Translations under genes and position numbers: made by a program
Shown here: piece after piece, positions 16,621 through 25,275 of the stretch
Layout of the letters: every line of letters begins with the position of its first letter
Position numbering within the stretch: the stretch's first letter is position 1
The notes under the pieces: generated by a model
Told to the model about the DNA's origin: nothing
The model's input: the letters and a program-made list of their open reading frames with translations, nothing else
Database searches by the model: none
Assembly: GCA_910578865.1 (NCBI GenBank)
Contig: CAJTRM010000010.1
Coordinates: 33,333-97,332, forward strand
Reading direction: 5' to 3'
DNA length: 64,000 bases
From: an uncultured Dorea sp.
GTDB lineage: Bacteria; Bacillota_A; Clostridia; Lachnospirales; Lachnospiraceae

Positions 16621-17232
16621 CTAATGTATAGCACGTATTACTTCAATTCTTGAAATTTTTCCCTCATACATTTTTGCAACCCGAAGACCGCAGTCAGAGT
16701 AATATACGCAGGCGCCTACGCCGATCTCGGTTTCCTCCTCTTCCAGTTTTCTGGTTATGATGTTGTACAAGGTATCGCCATCCTCATAGGGAAGACGAAT
16801 CCCAAGCAATTTGTTGGCTGTTTTTACCTTAGTGGTTGCACGCAGGATCGTTTCGTCCGGAATATCAAATTCACAGAACAGATATTTCCGGGTACCGAAC
16901 AGAACTGCAATTGCGCAGACGCCGATCAGGCTGCTCCAGCTGGATGAATGGTCAATGATGATCTGACGGGCGATGGCAAAGATCAGTACCTCAAATACCG
17001 TATTTGGAGTATGATAGTAGACCATCCGAATCAGCTCCACACCAATGATCAGGTTGAAGCATACCTCCAGCAGGTCGTCATAATTGGGCCAGACTTCAAG
17101 ATTAGGGATATTTACCAGTGAAGCTCCCAGGCGCAGGCACAGCAGTATAATGCCGATGGAAAGCATAAGAGCTATAAAAAGCTCTAATATGGCGGTCAGT
17201 TTTTTTAATAAATTCGCGATAATTGCCCTCAT
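16621..17232 (-). CDS. small membrane protein, PsiE-like
   Basis: The 203-aa protein has about four hydrophobic segments (residues about 10-35, 55-75, 80-100, 105-120) followed by a soluble C-terminal domain of about 80 residues ending KMYEGKISRIEVIRAI. The membrane part resembles phosphate-starvation-inducible PsiE-type proteins; this is a weak assignment from memory, and function is unknown. The start at 17232 follows TTAAGGAG and overlaps the PAP2 stop in ATGA, so the two are translationally coupled. Confidence 0.6.
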   Translation of the reverse strand: MRAIIANLLKKLTAILELFIALMLSIGIILLCLRLGASLVNIPNLEVWPNYDDLLEVCFNLIIGVELIRMVYYHTPNTVFEVLIFAIARQIIIDHSSSWSSLIGVCAIAVLFGTRKYLFCEFDIPDETILRATTKVKTANKLLGIRLPYEDGDTLYNIITRKLEEEETEIGVGACVYYSDCGLRVAKMYEGKISRIEVIRAIH

Positions 17233-18122
17233 AAGGTTCTCCTTAATAATTTGTTGAAAATACAGGGGTAAATGAGAAGTACCCACAATACAAGTATAAA
17301 ATATTCCAGGGCTTTTGCCAAGACAGAACTTCCGAAGATGATCGGAAATACTGTTTTTATCAGGGCAGCCAAAAGGAGTCCGGTAATCAGCTTGATAAAC
17401 TGGGCAGGTACAGATCCTTTCTGAGGGTTAAATCTGAGGGATGTACGCTCCAGATAGCCTCCGACAGCAAAGCCAAGACCTGCGCCGGAAGCTTTCAGGC
17501 AGTCAGCAGCATATTTTGCAGAAATCATGTCGTTAAAATTCAGGTACAGTGCGTAGCCTGCCGCCAGAAGAGATATACATATCATCAGCAGCGTTACAGG
17601 CTTCAGGCATTGTTCATCATCCAGAAGCAGGGCCTGGAAGCGCCACAGGAGCAGAGAGACCGACAGTGAGACAGCCAGGGAGACCAGGACATCCTTTGGG
17701 GTATGGCAGCCCAGGTACATTCTGGAAAAGCCGATAGACAGAAAAGCAGAGATACAGATCAGCTTCAGCCGGAAATTTTTCGTTTTCAGCGCCATCGGAA
17801 AGAACAGGCAGGCAGCCCCCTGGGTATGTCCGCTTGGGAATGAATATCCCGTAGCCCCGGGAACGGCGCTTTCTACAGCGTGAAAATCCGGATCAAGGAT
17901 CCAGGGCCTCGGGATGCGGAAGGTAATTTTTAATGTCTGTACGATAAGGCCGGCGGTAAAATACGTAAAGCCCAGAAAATAAGCAAAGCGCTTATCCACA
18001 CACCAGTACAGTGTGCAGATAACCGCTATGATTATGATTTCCTGGCCGAAATAGGTAATAAGCTGCATGAGCTTATCTAAAAAAGGAGTTCTAATCCCCT
18101 CTAAGAGCCATAAAAATGTCAT
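17229..18122 (-). CDS. PAP2-family membrane phosphatase
   Basis: Integral membrane lipid phosphatase of the type 2 phosphatidic acid phosphatase superfamily; possible substrates are undecaprenyl pyrophosphate or phospholipid phosphates. The 297-aa protein has all three motifs: KITFRIPRPW, then PSGHTQGA, then SRMYLGCHTPKD, within a six-segment core, plus three further hydrophobic segments at the C-terminus. Its ATG overlaps the typA stop by 4 bp, and its stop overlaps the next gene in the same way, so these three genes form one coupled unit. The true substrate cannot be read from sequence. Confidence 0.9.
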   Translation of the reverse strand: MTFLWLLEGIRTPFLDKLMQLITYFGQEIIIIAVICTLYWCVDKRFAYFLGFTYFTAGLIVQTLKITFRIPRPWILDPDFHAVESAVPGATGYSFPSGHTQGAACLFFPMALKTKNFRLKLICISAFLSIGFSRMYLGCHTPKDVLVSLAVSLSVSLLLWRFQALLLDDEQCLKPVTLLMICISLLAAGYALYLNFNDMISAKYAADCLKASGAGLGFAVGGYLERTSLRFNPQKGSVPAQFIKLITGLLLAALIKTVFPIIFGSSVLAKALEYFILVLWVLLIYPCIFNKLLRRTL

Positions 18123-19945
18123 GATCTGTTACCTCGTTTCCTCATTTTCGGGTCGAGAATTTTTTTGCGGATACGGAGAGATTTCGGAGTAACCTCAAGA
18201 AGCTCATCCGTGTCTATAAAATCAAGCGCCTGTTCAAGGCTCAGTATCCTGGGCGGGGTCAGGCGAAGTGCCTCGTCTGCGCTTGAAGAGCGGGTATTGG
18301 TGAGATGTTTGGTCTTGCAGACATTGACCTCAATATCGTCGGTTTTGGCATTTTCTCCGATGACCATACCGGAATATACCTTTTCACCGGCTCCGATGAA
18401 GAGGGATCCGCGTTCCTGCGCGCTGTACAGGCCGTATGTGACAGATTCTCCGGTTTCAAATGCGATCAGGGAACCCTGTTTACGGTACTGGATATCTCCT
18501 TTATATGGGGCGTACCCTTCAAACGCAGTGTTCATAATTCCATTTCCCTTGGTATCCGTCAGGAATTCTCCCCGGTATCCGATGAGCCCGCGGGCAGGGA
18601 TGATAAATTCCAGGCGGGTATAGCCGCCGTTGGAGGTTCCCATATTCTGGAGTTCGCCTTTACGCTGACTCAGCTTGTCTATGACTGTTCCGGTAAATTC
18701 CTCCGGTACGTCGATGTAGGCAGTTTCCATTGGCTCCAGCAGTTTGCCGTTTTCATCTTTTTGATAAAGGACCTCAGCCTTGCTGACTGCAAATTCATAA
18801 CCCTCACGGCGCATGTTCTCAATCAGAACAGATAAATGCAATTCCCCGCGTCCGGATACTTTAAAGCTGTCTGTGTTTTCGGTATCCTCCACGCGGAGGC
18901 TGACGTCTGTATTGAGTTCTCTGAACAGCCGGTCACGCAGATGGCGGGAAGTGACATATTTGCCCTCCTGCCCGGCGAAGGGGCTGTCATTCACTACAAA
19001 CTGCATGGAGATGGTGGGTTCTGAAATCTTCTGGAACGGAATGGCCTGTGGATGTTCCGGGGAACAGAGGGTATCTCCGATCCCAATGTCAGAAATACCG
19101 GAAATCGCAACAATAGAGCCGATAGAGGCTTCTTTGACTTCCACCTTTCCAAGGCCGTCAAATTCATATAGTTTGCTGATCCTGACCTTTTTTTGCTTCT
19201 CAGGGTCATGGTGGTTAACCATGAGGACTTCCTGGTTGACAGTGATCGTACCGTTGTCCACCTTGCCTACACCGATCCGTCCGATATATTCGTTGTAGTC
19301 AATGGTACTGATGAGTACCTGTGTGGGAGCCTCCGGGTCACCTTCCGGTGCAGGGATATAATCAAGAATCGTTTCAAACAGTGGTTGCATGTTCTTTTCC
19401 TCATCCGTGAGGTCAAGGACGGCCACACCGGCTTTTGCCGATGCGTAGACAAACGGGCAGTCAAGCTGGTCGTCGGAGGCGTCCAGATCCATGAATAGTT
19501 CCAGGACTTCGTCGATTACCTCGTCAGGGCGTGCCTCCGGCCGGTCGATCTTGTTGATGCAGACGATGACCGGAAGTTCAAGCTCCAGCGCTTTGCGGAG
19601 CACGAACTTTGTCTGAGGCATAGCTCCTTCAAAGGCATCTACTACGAGAATAACTCCGTTTACCATTTTAAGGACACGTTCTACTTCACCGCCGAAATCG
19701 GCATGCCCCGGGGTGTCGATAATATTGATCTTAGTTCCTTTATAATATACAGCAGTATTTTTGGACAGGATGGTAATGCCGCGTTCTCTTTCAATATCGT
19801 TGGAATCCATGACCCGTTCTTCCACTTCCTGGTTTTCGCGGAATACGCCGCTTTGTTTCAGTAATTCATCTACCAGCGTTGTTTTTCCATGGTCAACATG
19901 GGCAATAATTGCGATATTACGTACATCTTCACGTTTTGTGTTCAT
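18119..19945 (-). CDS. typA: translational GTPase TypA/BipA
   Basis: Ribosome-associated GTPase of the EF-G/LepA superfamily, involved in 50S assembly and stress or cold adaptation. The 608-aa length is standard. The G1 motif AHVDHGKTT (15-23), the switch region ERERGITILSKN, G3 DTPGHADFGGE and G4 NKIDRPEA are all present, followed by the EF-G-like domains and the TypA C-terminal domain (PPRILSLEQALDFIDTDELL). It begins the minus-strand unit typA-PAP2-PsiE-like. A divergent SSB-like gene starts about 175 bp away. Confidence 0.97.
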   Translation of the reverse strand: MNTKREDVRNIAIIAHVDHGKTTLVDELLKQSGVFRENQEVEERVMDSNDIERERGITILSKNTAVYYKGTKINIIDTPGHADFGGEVERVLKMVNGVILVVDAFEGAMPQTKFVLRKALELELPVIVCINKIDRPEARPDEVIDEVLELFMDLDASDDQLDCPFVYASAKAGVAVLDLTDEEKNMQPLFETILDYIPAPEGDPEAPTQVLISTIDYNEYIGRIGVGKVDNGTITVNQEVLMVNHHDPEKQKKVRISKLYEFDGLGKVEVKEASIGSIVAISGISDIGIGDTLCSPEHPQAIPFQKISEPTISMQFVVNDSPFAGQEGKYVTSRHLRDRLFRELNTDVSLRVEDTENTDSFKVSGRGELHLSVLIENMRREGYEFAVSKAEVLYQKDENGKLLEPMETAYIDVPEEFTGTVIDKLSQRKGELQNMGTSNGGYTRLEFIIPARGLIGYRGEFLTDTKGNGIMNTAFEGYAPYKGDIQYRKQGSLIAFETGESVTYGLYSAQERGSLFIGAGEKVYSGMVIGENAKTDDIEVNVCKTKHLTNTRSSSADEALRLTPPRILSLEQALDFIDTDELLEVTPKSLRIRKKILDPKMRKRGNRS

Positions 19946-20120
19946 ATAGATCTTCCTTTTCTTTTCCTATTAATATGCACATCATTTTTCTTTTATACAA
20001 CTTTAATAGTTTATCACATTTTACAAATTTTACAAGTATTTTAGTTCTAAAATGAGTGCTTCGCTCATAGACTATGTAATGACTCAAAATACGATTCAGA
20101 GGAAGGGAGAATGTCAAATT

Positions 20121-20750
20121 ATGTCAGATAAGATTATTGAAAACAACCAGGTAACGATTATGGGAGAGGTGACTTCTACATTTTCATTCAGCCATGAGGT
20201 GTTCGGAGAAGGGTTTTATATGGTGGATGTCAGTGTGAGGAGGCTGAGTAATTCGGAAGATAAGATCCCGGTGATGATCTCAGAGCGGCTGATTGATGTC
20301 AGTCAGGATTATACCGGGGAATTTATTATGGTCAGCGGTCAGTTCCGCTCTTATAACAGACACGATGAACAAAAGAACAGGCTGGTGTTATCCGTATTCG
20401 CAAGAGAAGTGTCTTTTATTGAGGAGGAGCTTGACGGAGCCAAGACAAACAGCATCCTGCTGGACGGTTATATCTGTAAGCTGCCGGTTTACCGTAAGAC
20501 CCCGCTTGGAAGGGAAATCGCAGATCTTTTACTGGCGGTGAACAGGCCATACGGGAAGTCTGATTACATACCATGTATCTGTTGGGGAAGAAATGCCAGA
20601 TTCGCCTCTGCATTTGAAGTAGGAGAGCATGTGCAGATTCTGGGGCGGATCCAGAGCAGGGAATATGTAAAGAAACTGACAGAGACGGAGACCGAGAAAA
20701 GGACGGCATATGAGGTGTCTGTAAGTAAGCTTGAATGTATGGAGGATTAG
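20121..20750 (+). CDS. single-stranded DNA-binding (OB-fold) family protein
   Basis: The 209-aa protein appears to hold two OB-fold segments. The first is about 10-105 (NNQVTIMGEVTSTFSFSHEV, then MVSGQFRSYN), the second about 115-205 (LLDGYICKLPVYRKTPLGRE, then IPCICWGRNARFASAFEVGE, then ILGRIQSREY). The second copy has the clear SSB look. This resembles the extra SSB-like proteins of Lachnospiraceae and lacks the acidic C-terminal tail of the canonical replication SSB. The start at 20121 is set by GGGAG upstream. A role in DNA metabolism is likely; details are unknown. Confidence 0.75.
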   Translation: MSDKIIENNQVTIMGEVTSTFSFSHEVFGEGFYMVDVSVRRLSNSEDKIPVMISERLIDVSQDYTGEFIMVSGQFRSYNRHDEQKNRLVLSVFAREVSFIEEELDGAKTNSILLDGYICKLPVYRKTPLGREIADLLLAVNRPYGKSDYIPCICWGRNARFASAFEVGEHVQILGRIQSREYVKKLTETETEKRTAYEVSVSKLECMED

Positions 20751-20761
20751 GAAGTCATCCG

Positions 20762-20790
20762 TTGACATCGTATCTGAATGGTGATAGAAT
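20762..20790 (+). promoter_or_regulatory. promoter of dapA
   Basis: Consensus TTGACA (20762-20767), 17-bp spacer, TAGAAT (20785-20790), then AGGAGG and the dapA ATG 33 bp downstream. Confidence 0.8.
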
Positions 20791-20823
20791 TTTCGTAATA
20801 AAAATAAAATCAGGAGGATAAGT

Positions 20824-21714
20824 ATGTCTATTTTTACAGGGGCCGGAGTGGCGATTGTCACGCCATTTCACGGAGACGAAAGCATTAATTATGATATGCT
20901 GGATCAGTTAATCGACTATCATTGTAACCACAGTACAGATAGTATTATTATATGCGGCACGACAGGGGAATCTGCCACGCTGTCTGAGAAAGAGCACATG
21001 GAGTGTGTGAAGTTTGCCATAGACAGGGTAAAAGGGAGGATTCCGGTGATCGCAGGGACAGGTTCAAACTGTACGAGGACTGCAATCGAGATGTCCAGGG
21101 AAGCATCTGAGTATGGAGCAGATGGACTCCTTTTGGTCACGCCGTATTACAATAAGGCTACACAGGCAGGGCTTGTGGCGCATTACAGTGCAGTTGCAAG
21201 GGAGGTTAAGGCGCCAATCATTATGTACAGTGTTGCCAGCAGGACCGGCTGTAATATTGAGCCGGCGACGGTTGCAAAACTGGTGAAGGAAACAGACAAT
21301 ATCGTAGGAATTAAGGAGGCGTCCGGCAACGTTTCACAGGTGGCAAAGATTCTGAACCTTACAGACGGCAAAGTAGATCTTTATTCGGGCAATGACGATC
21401 AGATCGTACCCCTTCTTGCGCTGGGTGGAAAAGGGGTCATCTCCGTGCTGTCCAATGTGGCTCCTCAGGAGACACATGACATCTGCGCAAAGTTTTTCGC
21501 CGGTGATGTGGCAGGCAGTACAGAGCTCCAGTTAAGGGCAATTCCTCTGATCGAGCAGTTGTTCTGCGAAGTAAATCCGATTCCGGTGAAGAAGGCAATG
21601 GCACTTATGGGGATGGACTGCGGCCCGCTCCGTATGCCGCTTACAGAGTTGAGTGCACAGCATGTGGAAGCCCTCCGGAAAGCAATGAAGGATTTTGGAA
21701 TCGCACTGGCATAG
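20824..21714 (+). CDS. dapA: 4-hydroxy-tetrahydrodipicolinate synthase
   Basis: First committed step of the diaminopimelate and lysine pathway: condenses pyruvate with aspartate semialdehyde. The 296-aa TIM barrel has the GTTGES motif (45-50), Tyr135 and the Schiff-base Lys164 in GIKEAS, all at family positions. It has its own strong promoter and is separated from dapB by a terminator, so the two dap genes are neighbours but probably separate transcripts. Confidence 0.96.
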   Translation: MSIFTGAGVAIVTPFHGDESINYDMLDQLIDYHCNHSTDSIIICGTTGESATLSEKEHMECVKFAIDRVKGRIPVIAGTGSNCTRTAIEMSREASEYGADGLLLVTPYYNKATQAGLVAHYSAVAREVKAPIIMYSVASRTGCNIEPATVAKLVKETDNIVGIKEASGNVSQVAKILNLTDGKVDLYSGNDDQIVPLLALGGKGVISVLSNVAPQETHDICAKFFAGDVAGSTELQLRAIPLIEQLFCEVNPIPVKKAMALMGMDCGPLRMPLTELSAQHVEALRKAMKDFGIALA

Positions 21715-21800
21715 CCAATGATCATACAGTTACTGTTCACGCAGGACTTTGTATTTGCTGAAGAGTCTGTAAGGATATAAGGAATAATATGAATAATGTG

Positions 21801-21851
21801 AAAAGGATATCACAGGTTGAATGCTGGGGCAGGATGTGATATCCTTTTTTT
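21801..21851 (+). terminator. terminator between dapA and dapB
   Basis: AAAAGGATATCACA (21801-21814) pairs with TGTGATATCCTTTT (21835-21848) around a 20-nt loop, ending in a run of T. Confidence 0.78.
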
Positions 21852-21930
21852 ATAGCCTTCCGGTATCACAGGAGTTTGCAGATTTTTGTGCGGAAGATAG
21901 AGAAAGAAATGATATTGCAGGAGGACAGAG

Positions 21931-22689
21931 ATGATACGGGCAATTATGCATGGATGTAACGGACATATGGGACAGGTTATTTCAGGCCTTGTGAAAGGGG
22001 ATGACAGGATTACAATTACAGCAGGAGTTGACGCATATACGGGGAGACAAAATGAATATCCTGTGTTTGAAAGTATAGAGGCATGTGATGCAGAGGCAGA
22101 TGTAGTGATTGACTTCTCCAATGCAGCCGCGGTGGACAGACTGCTTGATTACTGTGTGGAAAAGCAGCTTCCGGTTGTTCTGTGTACAACAGGACTTTCG
22201 CAGGAGCAGCTTGGTAGGGTGTCAAAAGCTTCAGAAAAAATAGCAGTTTTAAAATCAGCGAATATGTCACTTGGCATCAATCTGCTTATGAAGCTGTTAA
22301 AGGAGGCAACAAAGGTTCTTGCGCCTGCAGGGTTTGACATGGAGATTGTAGAAAAACATCATAATCAGAAGCTGGATGCCCCCAGCGGGACTGCCCTTGC
22401 TCTGGCAGACGCTATGAATTCTGCCATGAAAGATGCATACGGGTACAAATATGACAGAAGCAGAGAGAGGAAGAAACGAGATTCTCATGAGATTGGGATC
22501 TCAGCCGTGCGTGGAGGCACGATTGTAGGGGAACATGAAGTGCTTTACGCAGGAGCAGATGAGGTGATAGAGTTTAAACATACTGCCTATTCAAAGGCAG
22601 TGTTCGGTAAAGGAGCCATTGAGTCTGCGAAGTTCCTGGCAGGAAAGCCTGCAGGGATGTATGATATGTCAGATGTAATCCGGTTTTAG
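21931..22689 (+). CDS. dapB: 4-hydroxy-tetrahydrodipicolinate reductase
   Basis: NAD(P)H-dependent reductase, the second step of the diaminopimelate branch. The 252-aa protein starts with a Rossmann motif (GCNGHMGQV) and carries the DapB signature EKHHNQKLDAPSGTAL with the catalytic His-His and Lys. AGGAGG lies before the ATG. It follows dapA after a terminator; fbp lies 46 bp downstream and may be read from the same transcript. Confidence 0.96.
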   Translation: MIRAIMHGCNGHMGQVISGLVKGDDRITITAGVDAYTGRQNEYPVFESIEACDAEADVVIDFSNAAAVDRLLDYCVEKQLPVVLCTTGLSQEQLGRVSKASEKIAVLKSANMSLGINLLMKLLKEATKVLAPAGFDMEIVEKHHNQKLDAPSGTALALADAMNSAMKDAYGYKYDRSRERKKRDSHEIGISAVRGGTIVGEHEVLYAGADEVIEFKHTAYSKAVFGKGAIESAKFLAGKPAGMYDMSDVIRF

Positions 22690-22735
22690 TGAAAACAGGA
22701 ATTGCATAGAGAAGGGATAAGTCAAGGAGGAGTTT

Positions 22736-24688
22736 ATGAAAGAGTTGGAGACACGTTATCTGGAAAGACTTTCTGAGCTTTATCCGACCATCGCGAAGGC
22801 GTCGACGGAGATTATCAATCTGCAGGCGATCTTGAATCTGCCTAAGGGGACGGAACACTTTCTTACGGACATCCACGGGGAATATGAAGCGTTTTCCCAT
22901 GTCCTTAAGAATGGTTCTGGTTCCGTGCGCCGTAAAATCGACGAAGTTTTTGGAAATACTCTGAGCAGCAGGGACAAACAGGTCCTTGCTACTCTTATTT
23001 ATTATCCGAAGGAAAAGATGGACTGGGTGAAGAAAACAGAAGACAATATGGAGGACTGGTATAAGATTACACTGTACCGGCTGATTGAAATGTGCAAGAG
23101 CGTCAGCAGCAAATATACAAGATCCAAGGTGCGAAAGGCACTTCCGGAAGAATTTGCGTATGTGATCGAGGAACTGATCACGGTGCACGGGGATGTGACG
23201 GACAAGGAGTCATATTATAATGAGATTGTAAATACGATCATCCGTATCCGGCGGGCGGAGGAGTTTATTGTTGCACTGAGCAAGCTGATCCAAAGGCTGA
23301 CCGTGGATCATCTGCATATTGTGGGAGATATCTATGACCGCGGTCCGGGACCTCATATTATTATGGACAAGCTGATGCGGCATCACTCTATAGATATCCA
23401 GTGGGGAAACCATGATGTCCTCTGGATGGGGGCGGCTGCCGGACAACGGGGATGTATTGCAAATGTGATCCGTATATGTGCCAGATACGGCAATCTGGAT
23501 ATTCTGGAGGACGGATATGGGATCAATCTTCTTCCGCTTGCCACGTTCGCACTTGCCACCTACAGGGAGGATCCTTGCGAGAGGTTTATGCTAAAGGGAG
23601 ACAATGATCACGGAGTGATTGAAAAACAGCTGGAAGTGAGGATGCATAAGGCGATTTCTATTATTCAGTTCAAGGTGGAAGGACAGATCATAAAGAAAAA
23701 TCCCGGTTTTAAGATGGAGGACCGGAACCTTCTCCACCGGATCGATTATGAGGCCGGCACTATAGAGATTGACGGACAGAATCTTGAATTGCTGGATAAG
23801 AATTTCCCTACGATTGATCCGAAGAAGCCGTACGCACTGACAAAAGAAGAAGAGGATGTGATGGAGAGGCTTACCAGGGCATTTTTAAACTGCAGAAAGC
23901 TGCAGGAGCATATGCGGTTCCTTCTGAACAAAGGCGCGCTTTATAAGGTTTATAACGGGAATCTGCTGTACCATGGCTGCATGCCTTTAAGGGAAGACGG
24001 CAGCCTGAAGCCTGTCAGGATTTATGGCCATACATATAAAGGCAAGGCGCTTTACGATGTGCTGGAAAGTTATGTGAGAAAAGGGTTCCACGCGCTGGAT
24101 GACAAGGAGAAGGAGCGGGGCAAGGATATGATGTGGTATATCTGGCTTCACGAGAATTCCCCGCTGTTCGGCAAGGACAAGATGGCTACCTTTGAGCGTT
24201 ATTTTCTGGCTGAAAAAGAAACCCACAGAGAGAAGAAAAATTCCTATTATAACCTGTTGGAAGAAGACGAAGTCGCAAATCGTATACTGGAGGAATTTGG
24301 TTTAAGCGGGGAAGATGCTCATATTATTAACGGGCATGTTCCGGTGAAGACGAGAAAAGGAGAGAAACCGATCAAATGTAACGGCAAGGTTCTGGTCATT
24401 GACGGAGGCTTCTCAAAAGCATATCAGAAGGAGACGGGGATCGCAGGATATACGCTGATCTACAATTCTTACGGACTGATCCTGGCTGCCCACGAACCCT
24501 TTGAGTCTACAGAGGCTGCGATTGAGAACGGAAGCGATATCCATTCGGAAAGTACACTGATCAAGCGGATGACGGAACGGATACTGGTGGGGGATACTGA
24601 CACCGGGAAGGAGCTGAAAGAGCAGATAAAGGATCTGGAACTTTTGCTGGAGGCTTACAGAAGCGGCCGGATTGCAGAGCGTCTTTGA
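22736..24688 (+). CDS. fbp: class III fructose-1,6-bisphosphatase (Firmicute type)
   Basis: Gluconeogenic phosphatase of the metallophosphoesterase-type FBPase family of Firmicutes. The 650-aa length fits. Metal-site motifs are visible: ILNLPKGTEHFLTDIHGEYE near 25-45, HIVGDIYDRGPGPH near 196-210, and WGNHDVLWMGAAAG. AAGGAGGAG precedes the ATG. In this family the enzyme opposes glycolysis. Its presence near hprK and glcK is at a distance, with no shared operon. Confidence 0.95.
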   Translation: MKELETRYLERLSELYPTIAKASTEIINLQAILNLPKGTEHFLTDIHGEYEAFSHVLKNGSGSVRRKIDEVFGNTLSSRDKQVLATLIYYPKEKMDWVKKTEDNMEDWYKITLYRLIEMCKSVSSKYTRSKVRKALPEEFAYVIEELITVHGDVTDKESYYNEIVNTIIRIRRAEEFIVALSKLIQRLTVDHLHIVGDIYDRGPGPHIIMDKLMRHHSIDIQWGNHDVLWMGAAAGQRGCIANVIRICARYGNLDILEDGYGINLLPLATFALATYREDPCERFMLKGDNDHGVIEKQLEVRMHKAISIIQFKVEGQIIKKNPGFKMEDRNLLHRIDYEAGTIEIDGQNLELLDKNFPTIDPKKPYALTKEEEDVMERLTRAFLNCRKLQEHMRFLLNKGALYKVYNGNLLYHGCMPLREDGSLKPVRIYGHTYKGKALYDVLESYVRKGFHALDDKEKERGKDMMWYIWLHENSPLFGKDKMATFERYFLAEKETHREKKNSYYNLLEEDEVANRILEEFGLSGEDAHIINGHVPVKTRKGEKPIKCNGKVLVIDGGFSKAYQKETGIAGYTLIYNSYGLILAAHEPFESTEAAIENGSDIHSESTLIKRMTERILVGDTDTGKELKEQIKDLELLLEAYRSGRIAERL

Positions 24689-24813
24689 ATTTAAAATTGT
24701 TAAAAACTCCCAAGCTGCAAAAAGTATATAATTCTAGATTTTGCAAATATTACTAGCAACAAGTAATACTTGATTGATAGATAAATATACATGAATGAAA
24801 GGGAGATTTGAAA

Positions 24814-25146
24814 ATGAAACAGTTAAAGAAATTTTTACTCATGCTTACTTGTATAGGAGTTCTCGCAAGTGTCACTGCCTGTGGAAGCAATAATGACGAT
24901 AACGGGGCGGTCAAAGGTGACGGCGGTACCGATAATGCTGCCACAGATAACACAGGAGATGCCTACGATAACGACACCAATACCAATGATGCCACAGACG
25001 GCACCGGAGACGGGGACGGAGTCATGGATGATATCGGGGACGGTATAAAAAAAGGCGCGGATGATCTGGAGAAGGATCTTGACGGCGATGCCGACAATCG
25101 TACAGATAATAACGACCGTACAGACAACAATACAAATAATCAGTAA
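24814..25146 (+). CDS. Asp/Asn/Thr/Gly-rich lipoprotein, hypothetical
   Basis: The 110-aa protein has a lipoprotein signal peptide (MKQLKKFLLMLTCIGVLASV) with the lipobox Val-Thr-Ala-Cys23. The remainder is low complexity: Asp, Asn, Gly and Thr predominate, with a single amphipathic stretch (MDDIGDGIKKGADDLEKDL) and an Asn/Thr/Asp tail. The start at 24814 follows GGGAG at eight nt. No family is recognised; the very acidic character would suit a surface or cation-binding role, but this is conjecture. It is a monocistronic gene with a terminator. Confidence 0.75.
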   Translation: MKQLKKFLLMLTCIGVLASVTACGSNNDDNGAVKGDGGTDNAATDNTGDAYDNDTNTNDATDGTGDGDGVMDDIGDGIKKGADDLEKDLDGDADNRTDNNDRTDNNTNNQ

Positions 25147-25172
25147 CAAGAATCGAAGAGACAAAGGCAGGA

Positions 25173-25206
25173 GACAGTATCCGGGATATGGCGGATGCTG
25201 TCTTTT
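25173..25206 (+). terminator. terminator after the lipoprotein gene
   Basis: GACAGTATCCG and CGGATGCTGTC form an 11-bp stem (one G-T pair) followed by TTTTCCTTTT. Confidence 0.8.
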
Positions 25207-25208
25207 CC

Positions 25209-25237
25209 TTTTCATGTTTCAGGAGTTATGCTATAAT
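25209..25237 (+). promoter_or_regulatory. promoter of iorA-iorB-paaK
   Basis: TTTTCA (25209-25214), 17-bp spacer, extended -10 TGCTATAAT (25229-25237). It overlaps the tail of the preceding terminator. Confidence 0.6.
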
Positions 25238-25275
25238 AAACCAATTAGAACATATTGCAAAGGAGATAGATAAGT

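Noticed and set aside
20762..20823. Lysine riboswitch before dapA or lysC
   Set aside because: The leader of dapA is only about 25 nt and lysC has no leader; there is no room for such a structure.
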